Positions 9,001 to 12,790 of a stretch of 12,790 nucleotides of DNA are shown here, piece by piece; the stretch's first letter is position 1; each line of letters starts with the position of its first letter. Source of the DNA: an uncultured Christensenellaceae bacterium (GTDB lineage: Bacteria; Bacillota; Clostridia; Christensenellales; Christensenellaceae); NCBI GenBank assembly GCA_934438035.1, contig CAKSBK010000004.1:1-12790 (forward strand), in the 5' to 3' direction. Made by a program: the position numbers and the translations under genes. A model generated the notes under the pieces. The model was not told where the DNA came from. It saw only the letters and a list, made by a program, of their open reading frames with translations, and made no database searches.

Positions 9001-10016
9001 GACCTTTGAATCACAGAATGTCTTTATATGCGAATACGTACATGATAAGCCCTGTTCAGCTTAAGGGAGACCTTAACATGACGTATAACGACAGAGACTT
9101 CGGCGGAATAACGGGCGGTCCTATAATCGGATACGATGAAAACGGCGAGCTTATAGACGTTTGGACGGTTCCCGAGTATGTAAAATATACTATGAGAACG
9201 GGAATGCTCGGCTCTTCAATGGTATGCTTTGATTATAACGGCCTTGAGGCTAACCTTGATATAGTAAAAGAGCACCACGACCTGTATAATAATAAGCAAA
9301 GAGCAATCTTAAGAGATTGCAACGTATATCATATTCTTGACGCTCCTACCGGTTGGGGTTGGAACGATTGGGACGGAATCGAATACTATAACGATAATAT
9401 TGATAAGGGCGTTATAATGCTCTTTAAAGAGAATAAATCCGCTCCTGACGATAAGGTTATAAAGCTCAAGGGTCTTGAACCCAAGAGAAAATACAGCCTC
9501 TCCTTTACCGACAGAACTGAACAGAACTGCGTTCTTACAGGAGAAGAGCTCATGAATAACGGCATTAACGTTACGGGCATGACCGAACAGTATGATTCCG
9601 AAATGATATACATAGAGCCGTTTGCAGAGCCGGGTATGATTACCGGAATCACATTTAGCGACAAGACGTTTGAGCATGACGGAACGGAAAAGAGTATATT
9701 CGTAGAGGGAGCTTTACAGGGTGATGTTGTTGCTTACGAAAACAACGGCAAGGTAAATGTAGGCACGCACATAGTTACCGCAACAATAAGGAGAGAGGGT
9801 TATACTCCTTTGGTACTTACGGCGAAGCTTATTATTACCGAAAAGAAAAACAATACCGAAAGCGGCGATAAGACCGTTACTCCGGGAAATAAAACCGGGG
9901 ACGACAATTCGGTATCAATGATTTATATATATTTGGCTGCAGCGGCAGCTGCTATTGCCGCAGGTGCGGTCACGTGCGTGGTCTTAATTAAAAGGAAGAA
10001 ACACGGCGAAAAATAA
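6039..10016 (+). CDS. Secreted, membrane-anchored multimodular glycoside hydrolase, divergent clan GH-D (GH36-like)
   Basis: This is a 1325-residue exported protein. Residues 1-31 form a signal peptide ending AYA|AS. Three CBM4/9-like sugar-binding modules follow (about 34-175, 183-335, 350-500). Residues 510-780 resemble the N-terminal beta-sandwich of GH36 alpha-galactosidases, ending FIGTYNGDVDNGS. The barrel (about 790-1085) shows IDYIW (828-832) where GH36 has DDGW, RYPNG (856-860), YDYWRSDF (923-930) with D929 as likely nucleophile, EHCSGAG (961-967), and MTTEDTA (981-987) where GH36 has WTSDDTDA and its acid/base Asp. An MBG-like domain (about 1200-1267), a polar linker and a membrane helix (about 1294-1316) with tail KRKKHGEK follow. 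It probably removes terminal alpha-galactose or alpha-GalNAc at the cell surface. Clan-level fold is likely; substrate is not determined, and the altered motifs leave room for another specificity or a new family. AGGAGG lies 7 bases before the ATG. Confidence 0.82.
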   Translation: MRRLKKPVSLLLALLFCWGMISFSPGITAYAASPEIIGNGSFDSSLDGWTIRWSGQNKEFVHDDQFGHSKNGSAKAVPAGEANNGLYLVDVPVEAGAQYTLSYWGYKTTDSPAYLDVGENGGEGNVSSGGIEKKNEWVNISFDFTPTASKVVIRCVVASLTSGNAWFDDISLKKVEASEVVGKNVLENGDFEDTDMSKWWNRQDWNGGNWVRTDGVGFGGTVGLAAESKVDSPDGSYNIGMFYTLQEGNEATLTLEAGKVYELSAKFFRAAGVDSYLYMDVNEGALGNIAATKNGEWEEVKTRFEAPSTPIKLRLVCNALAKGEKAYVDDIKLAQVNSSLDRVDGVPDRSLAINGSMENGQNTIADDWNQTSVWKRTAEENGVKPVNGEYMMKAEATATAICIGSAITVKPNTYYTYSGWLYRTDNKGTAYFNILDENKRDIAGTQIGTDSVGEWVRSSYTFYSGNHTKVYPRMVVDGTADAAPSGAPIYFDDVMFVEQVWEDNKAFPEGVDLTEIIKTYTLGTDTTKADFAVYVDGLYMTSLEFADESKNVTQYIDKAIKVPLISVINGENVEWIYESSGLVATDNKKILTASFVSADGKYAIDAIWTAGEGVGPLEYNQRVTSREGKLSIAYPDVVSANFRIEPDSDATLYRFSRSRVNDGSDPYFAEGTLKTPMAPGVNVISSVENGYSPVASILPYQVIDIGGSHGVYFGHYWSFGKLLVRNNDRGSIAITTYLSDNEDSKIEREEGVTLDVPGFFIGTYNGDVDNGSNDMKHWFWKYKITRTLYENDDEPLIEADLAALTSEQYERLFRLFPDIANYINVLKIDYIWTLPSGLNPRVDKETEDKWLPDPTRYPNGMNVWSTIKNFAKNDGIDKDLYLSLYMSDTYLGKDIGTVEGREAQLAALKERMNPNNNNYGVGYDYWRSDFMVEKSYDYDSHEGLLYILDEMIDYSEDFRYEHCSGAGSLKDFTTLERMTFMTTEDTARPLNHRMSLYANTYMISPVQLKGDLNMTYNDRDFGGITGGPIIGYDENGELIDVWTVPEYVKYTMRTGMLGSSMVCFDYNGLEANLDIVKEHHDLYNNKQRAILRDCNVYHILDAPTGWGWNDWDGIEYYNDNIDKGVIMLFKENKSAPDDKVIKLKGLEPKRKYSLSFTDRTEQNCVLTGEELMNNGINVTGMTEQYDSEMIYIEPFAEPGMITGITFSDKTFEHDGTEKSIFVEGALQGDVVAYENNGKVNVGTHIVTATIRREGYTPLVLTAKLIITEKKNNTESGDKTVTPGNKTGDDNSVSMIYIYLAAAAAAIAAGAVTCVVLIKRKKHGEK
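6138..7538 (+). repeat. Three tandem CBM4/9-like modules encoded in the hydrolase
   Basis: Each module opens with an Asn-Gly-x-(F/M) signature and a following Trp (NGSFDSSLDGW; ENGDFEDTDMSKWW; INGSMENG...DDW). Each closes with a (F/V)DD(I/V) strand (FDDISL at 168-172, VDDIKL at 328-333, FDDVMF at 491-496). The copies are clearly diverged in protein sequence and share no long identical DNA, so this is old duplication or assembly rather than a recent DNA repeat. Such modules hold the enzyme on polysaccharide or glycan. Confidence 0.7.
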
Positions 10017-10023
10017 GTGAAAC

Positions 10024-10050
10024 AAAAAAGCGGCGGCATAATGCCGCCGC
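10024..10050 (-). terminator. Terminator for minus-strand transcription (alarmone synthetase gene)
   Basis: GCGGCGGCA (10030-10038), TAA, TGCCGCCGC (10042-10050) form a perfect 9-bp GC-rich stem. Only the minus-strand reading is followed by a run of six T (10029-10024); the plus-strand reading is followed by CGGGGG. It therefore serves the leftward gene that ends at 10232, about 180 bases away, though it sits only 13 bases after the hydrolase stop codon. Confidence 0.75.
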
Positions 10051-10065
10051 CGGGGGAAAAGCATT

Positions 10066-10098
10066 AGCGGATTCATTAATGAAATCCGCTTTTGTTTT
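10066..10098 (+). terminator. Terminator of the glycoside hydrolase gene
   Basis: AGCGGATT (10066-10073) pairs with AATCCGCT (10083-10090). The stem extends through CAT/ATG across one bulged A and is followed by TTTTGTTTT ending at 10098. It lies about 50 bases beyond the hydrolase stop codon. Confidence 0.82.
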
Positions 10099-10231
10099 AT
10101 ATTAATTGCGTAAAAAGCTTGAGAGTATATCTGTTTTCGTAAAGCGGAAAACTTTAATAACAGAATGATGACGGATTGTTTTTTTAAAACAAACAGAAGA
10201 TAGCTTAATGATTTTTATTAGTTTTATTTGC

Positions 10232-10921
10232 TTAACGAAGATTTTCGTGAGTGTTTTCAACTTGACGGTGTATTCTCTCCATTCGTCTATCGGTTAGGCT
10301 TATTATTTCTGCGCACTCGCAAAGGTCTTGGCAAAGGTCCTGTGGAATTTCGTCTTTTGATTTATAGCGTATTTCATGCTCAAGGCTCGCCCAAAAGTCC
10401 ATGGCAATGGTGCGGAATTGTATTTCTACGCATACGGGGTATTCGCCGCTTGCGGTAGGCATTAAGCATTCCACTATTAAGTGAAGACTTCTGTAGCCGT
10501 TAGGCTTTGGATTCTTTATATAGTCCTTTTCATAAAGCAGATGTATATCCTTATGACATAAAAGCATGTCTCTTAAGGTGTATATGTCGGAAATATAAGA
10601 GCATATAACTCTTACGCCCGCAATGTCGAATATATTATCCCGCATATTTTGCGCAGTAACGGAAAGTCCTTTTTTCTTCATTTTTGCATACAGACTTTTG
10701 GGAGATTTGATTCTGGATTTTATGCTTTCAATCGGGTTTCTGTCGCCCATTGCTTTAAACTCGTTGGAAAGCATTTGAAATTTCGTTTCGATAAGCTTAG
10801 CTCCGTTTTCATAGACGAGCATTAATTGTTCATATTCCTTTGCGAGATCTATTAGTGTGTTTTTATTTTCCGTTACGGCGACGAGCGCGCCCATTTGATT
10901 ATTATTGTTTTTGTTTTTCAT
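10232..10921 (-). CDS. Small alarmone synthetase, (p)ppGpp synthetase of the RelP/RelQ type
   Basis: This is a 229-residue cytoplasmic enzyme that transfers pyrophosphate from ATP to GDP or GTP, making the stringent-response signal (p)ppGpp. The RelA/SpoT synthetase domain covers about residues 60-190. It includes SRIKSPKSLYAKMKKKG, the metal-binding D99 in DIAGVR, the G-loop-like KNPKPNGYRSLHL (137-149), and E166 in EIQFRT followed by AMDFWASLEHEIRYK. There is no hydrolase (HD), TGS or ACT domain, so it is synthetase-only and likely controlled by expression or allostery. The IQFRTIAMDFWASLEH segment looks closer to the YwaC/RelP than the YjbM/RelQ group, from memory only. The N-terminus is Asn-rich. 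The ATG at 10921 has only a weak GGCGGA ribosome binding site; M10 has none. The gene is transcribed divergently from galE. Confidence 0.93.
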   Translation of the reverse strand: MKNKNNNNQMGALVAVTENKNTLIDLAKEYEQLMLVYENGAKLIETKFQMLSNEFKAMGDRNPIESIKSRIKSPKSLYAKMKKKGLSVTAQNMRDNIFDIAGVRVICSYISDIYTLRDMLLCHKDIHLLYEKDYIKNPKPNGYRSLHLIVECLMPTASGEYPVCVEIQFRTIAMDFWASLEHEIRYKSKDEIPQDLCQDLCECAEIISLTDRRMERIHRQVENTHENLR

Positions 10922-10954
10922 AATTTCCGCCGTTGAATTTTATTCTTTAATTAT

Positions 10955-10960
10955 ATTATA
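10955..10960 (-). promoter_or_regulatory. Candidate -10 box of the alarmone synthetase gene
   Basis: A consensus TATAAT is read on the minus strand at 10960-10955, 34 bases before the ATG. The hexamer 17 bases upstream (ATATTA) is a poor -35, so the promoter may be weak or need an activator. Confidence 0.4.
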
Positions 10961-11005
10961 AAGCTCCAATGTTACATTAATATGATATTTCGGAGTGCTT
11001 TATAA
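10956..11005. repeat. Interrupted inverted repeat with TATAA boxes facing outward, between the synthetase gene and galE
   Basis: TTATAAAGCTCC (10956-10967) and GGAGTGCTTTATAA (10992-11005) are reverse complements apart from two extra bases in the right arm. Read outward, each arm gives GGAG then CTTTATAA, so the region contains mirrored -10-like boxes around a centre near 10980. It could be a shared control site for the divergent genes. Confidence 0.4.
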
Positions 11006-11022
11006 AAAAATTCAAATGAAAG

Positions 11023-11051
11023 TTGTTTATGTGAGGTTTTTTTGAGATAAT
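11023..11051 (+). promoter_or_regulatory. Candidate galE promoter
   Basis: TTGTTT (11023-11028) and GATAAT (11046-11051, 5 of 6 consensus) are 17 bases apart. Initiation would be near 11058, about 24 bases before the galE ATG, with GGGAG at 11071-11075 as the ribosome binding site. Confidence 0.5.
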
Positions 11052-11081
11052 ATAAATAATAGAGAACAAAGGGAGTTTAGA

Positions 11082-12080
11082 ATGAAAGTATTAGTTACGG
11101 GTGGAGCCGGTTATATAGGAAGCCATACGGCTGTTGAGCTTTTAAGACAGGGTCATGAAGCGGTTATAGCGGATAATCTTTATAATGCGAAGATCGGCGT
11201 TATAAAAAGAATTGCCGAGGCGGCGGGAAAAGAGGCGGCGTTTTATAATATAGATGTGTGTGATGAAAATGCTGTTTTTGAATTGTTTTCACGTCATAAA
11301 TTTGACGCCGTTATACATTTCGCCGGCTATAAGGCGGTGGGGGAGAGCTGTGAAAAGCCGCTTATGTATTATAAAAATAACATCGATTCGGTCATATGCG
11401 TTTTGGAGGCGATGAAAAAATACGGCTGCAAAACAATTATTTTTTCCTCATCGGCGACGGTGTACGGGGAAAACAACCCGTATCCTTACGTTGAAAATAT
11501 GAGTGCGCTTGACGCGGCAAATCCTTACGGCAGAACGAAAGTGGCGGTAGAACAGATTATTCGCGACTGTGCTGCGGCGGACAGCTCCTTAAGCGCGGTG
11601 CTGTTAAGATATTTTAATCCCATAGGCGGGGATTATACCGGGCTTTTGGGAGACGACCCCGAGGGGATACCTAATAACATAATGCCGTATATATGCAGGG
11701 TTGCGGCAGGAAAGCTTGAAAAGCTGACGGTTTTCGGCGGGGATTACGACACGCCCGACGGAACATGTATAAGAGATTATATACATGTAAGCGATCTTGC
11801 TAAAGGTCATTTAGCCGCTCTGGTGTACGCAAAAGAAAATACGGGCTCTATAGCCGTAAATCTCGGCAGGGGAGAGGGCGTGAGCGTGCTTGAGTTAATA
11901 AATGCCTTTGAAAGAGCGACGGGCGTTAAGGTGCCGTATGTTATAGGAGACAGGAGAAAGGGAGATTTACCTGCGTTTTACGCAAATGCGGATAGGGCGA
12001 AAAGGTTATTTAATTGGAAGCCGGAAAAAACGGTAGAAGAAATGTGCCTTGACAGCTGGAAATATATGAATTCACGCTAA
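11082..12080 (+). CDS. galE: UDP-glucose 4-epimerase
   Basis: This is a 332-residue cytoplasmic enzyme that interconverts UDP-galactose and UDP-glucose with bound NAD, for the Leloir pathway and for making galactose-containing surface glycans. It is an extended short-chain dehydrogenase. The NAD-binding TGGAGYIG is at residues 6-13. The catalytic S124 (in SSSATVYG), Y149 and K153 (in NPYGRTK) fall at the same numbers as in the E. coli enzyme. RYFNPIGG and RDYIHVSDLAKGH are also typical. The length matches the family (about 330-340). The ATG is preceded by GGGAG with a 6-base spacer, and the gene is monocistronic with its own promoter and terminator. It could process galactose released by the GH36-like enzyme upstream, but the two are not co-transcribed. 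Acceptance of UDP-GalNAc cannot be judged here. Confidence 0.96.
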   Translation: MKVLVTGGAGYIGSHTAVELLRQGHEAVIADNLYNAKIGVIKRIAEAAGKEAAFYNIDVCDENAVFELFSRHKFDAVIHFAGYKAVGESCEKPLMYYKNNIDSVICVLEAMKKYGCKTIIFSSSATVYGENNPYPYVENMSALDAANPYGRTKVAVEQIIRDCAAADSSLSAVLLRYFNPIGGDYTGLLGDDPEGIPNNIMPYICRVAAGKLEKLTVFGGDYDTPDGTCIRDYIHVSDLAKGHLAALVYAKENTGSIAVNLGRGEGVSVLELINAFERATGVKVPYVIGDRRKGDLPAFYANADRAKRLFNWKPEKTVEEMCLDSWKYMNSR

Positions 12081-12094
12081 AAGGCGTTTACTGT

Positions 12095-12118
12095 AAGGGC
12101 TTTAAAAAGCCCTTTTTT
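12095..12118 (+). terminator. galE terminator
   Basis: AAGGGCTTT (12095-12103) and AAAGCCCTT (12106-12114) pair perfectly around AA and run into six T ending at 12118. It lies 14 bases after the galE stop codon. Confidence 0.92.
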
Positions 12119-12141
12119 GTATGTGAATAAAAATAAAATAT

Positions 12142-12170
12142 AAAAAAGCTGCGCGATTAAGCGCAGCTTT
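12142..12170 (-). terminator. Terminator of the surface protein gene
   Basis: On the minus strand AAAGCTGCGC (12170-12161, as read) pairs perfectly over 10 bp with GCGCAGCTTT (12154-12145) around a six-base loop. It is followed by a T tract to 12142. It lies 17 bases after the stop codon of the leftward gene and meets the galE terminator head to head. Confidence 0.92.
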
Positions 12171-12187
12171 AAAAGAAATATGATTAG

Positions 12188-12790
12188 TTATGCTCTCTTC
12201 TTAGATAAGATAATCGCTATAGCGGTCGCGGAAGCTAAAACGAAAAGTATTATGAAAAGAGCGGAATTGGCATTGTCTCCCGTTTTGGGTGTGTCGTCTT
12301 TAGAAGGCTTATTTGTTTTATCATCTTTAGGTGTTTTGTCGCCTTTATCACCATTATCTTTATCGTCTTTATCGATATCGGGCTTTTCTTCGGTAAGCTT
12401 TTCGATTTCCGTCTCATCTTTTTTTATGCCGCAATTAACGCATTCCTGATGCTTTAAGCCGGTTTCGGTAAGCGTAGGCTGTTTATCGATAACCCATTCA
12501 AGCTTTTCGTGGCTGCAGACATATCCGCATTCAGTGCAGACGCCGTTTTCAAAGACGTGGTCCTGCGGGCTCTGTTCGGGCACGGCGTTTTCGCAGCAGG
12601 GGTAGATATAACCGTGCTGCTTTTCGTTTAAAGAACGAAGAACGGGGTTTAGCTCATGGTTAAAAGCGTTAATTGAGCCATAATTAAAGGATTCCGTTCC
12701 CTTTTCACCGCATTTGCAGCTGTAAAAATATTCTGCATTTCTTTTGCAGGTTGCTTCGGATTTTAAGTATATATCGGACGTGTCTTCTAT
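12188..12790 (-). CDS. C-terminal part of a wall-anchored surface protein with Cys-pair motifs (N-terminus beyond window)
   Basis: The reading frame is open from the TAA at 12188-12190 to the window edge, giving about 200 residues with no start needed inside the window. The visible part has repeated short cysteine motifs (TCKRN, SCKCG, PCCEN, VCTECGYVCSH, ECVNCG). These are in the style of the clostridial surface repeats with ATC...Y.CS.CG motifs that may bind metal. A highly charged Asp/Lys/Thr-rich spacer follows, then TPKTGD, a hydrophobic helix and the tail SKKRA. This tripartite ending is a sortase sorting signal of the xPxTG type. Function of the missing N-terminal part is unknown. A GTG at 12583 could be read as a start but coding-like sequence continues upstream, so the gene is partial. 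The terminator at 12142-12170 ends it. Confidence 0.8.
   Translation of the reverse strand: MEDTSDIYLKSEATCKRNAEYFYSCKCGEKGTESFNYGSINAFNHELNPVLRSLNEKQHGYIYPCCENAVPEQSPQDHVFENGVCTECGYVCSHEKLEWVIDKQPTLTETGLKHQECVNCGIKKDETEIEKLTEEKPDIDKDDKDNGDKGDKTPKDDKTNKPSKDDTPKTGDNANSALFIILFVLASATAIAIILSKKRA

Noticed and set aside
10030..10050. GC-rich hairpin as the plus-strand terminator of the hydrolase
   Set aside because: There is no T tract on the plus-strand side; the T tract is on the minus strand, and a better plus-strand terminator lies at 10066-10098.
10228..10458. Plus-strand open frame opposite the alarmone synthetase
   Set aside because: It is a shadow; the minus strand contains the conserved synthetase motifs.
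12188..12583. Reading the right-edge gene as a complete 131-residue protein starting at GTG 12583
   Set aside because: The frame stays open and continues with the same cysteine-motif pattern to the window edge, there is no ribosome binding site, and a wall-anchored protein needs an N-terminal signal peptide that is absent here.
1..12790. CRISPR arrays, tRNA or rRNA genes, insertion sequences, attachment sites, prophage genes
   Set aside because: No regularly spaced repeats, cloverleaf-type sequences, transposase motifs or target-site duplications were seen on either strand by eye.

Overview
The window looks like a piece of an AT-leaning Bacillota (Clostridia-type) chromosome. The evidence is strong AGGAGG-type ribosome binding sites, sigma-A-like promoters, short GC-stem/U-tract terminators, a CsoR-CopA copper module, a RelP/RelQ-type alarmone synthetase, and a surface protein ending in an LPXTG-like sorting signal with a KKR tail. 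The genus cannot be fixed from the sequence alone.

Layout, left to right. (1) 1-2600, minus strand: most of an M16C zinc metallopeptidase (presequence-protease type), cut off at its C-terminus by the window edge, with its own promoter. (2) 2669-5640, minus strand: a copper-export operon, csoR then copA, with one promoter containing two CsoR-type operators and one terminator. CopA carries a CopZ-like domain at its C-terminus. An in-frame ATG with a near-perfect Shine-Dalgarno sits exactly at the start of that domain, so a free 69-residue copper chaperone may be made from inside copA. (3) 5641-6038: an AT-rich intergenic region with repeats and palindromes but no gene. (4) 6039-10016, plus strand: a 1325-residue secreted enzyme with a signal peptide, three CBM4/9-like modules, a divergent clan GH-D (GH36-like) catalytic region, an MBG-like domain and a C-terminal membrane anchor. 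(5) 10024-10098: two hairpins, one for each direction of transcription. (6) 10232-10921, minus strand: a synthetase-only (p)ppGpp synthetase. (7) 11082-12080, plus strand: galE, divergent from the synthetase. (8) 12095-12170: back-to-back terminators. (9) 12188-12790, minus strand: the C-terminal end of a Cys-motif-rich, wall-anchored surface protein.

How the genes work together. csoR and copA form one clear functional unit: copper sensing, export and possibly chaperoning. The GH36-like exo-glycosidase and GalE could both serve use of galactose-type sugars, but they are separate transcription units with the alarmone synthetase between them, so the link is only a suggestion. No mobile element, CRISPR array, tRNA or rRNA was seen. 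The two observations most worth following are the internal copZ start within copA and the altered catalytic-motif residues of the large GH-D enzyme.
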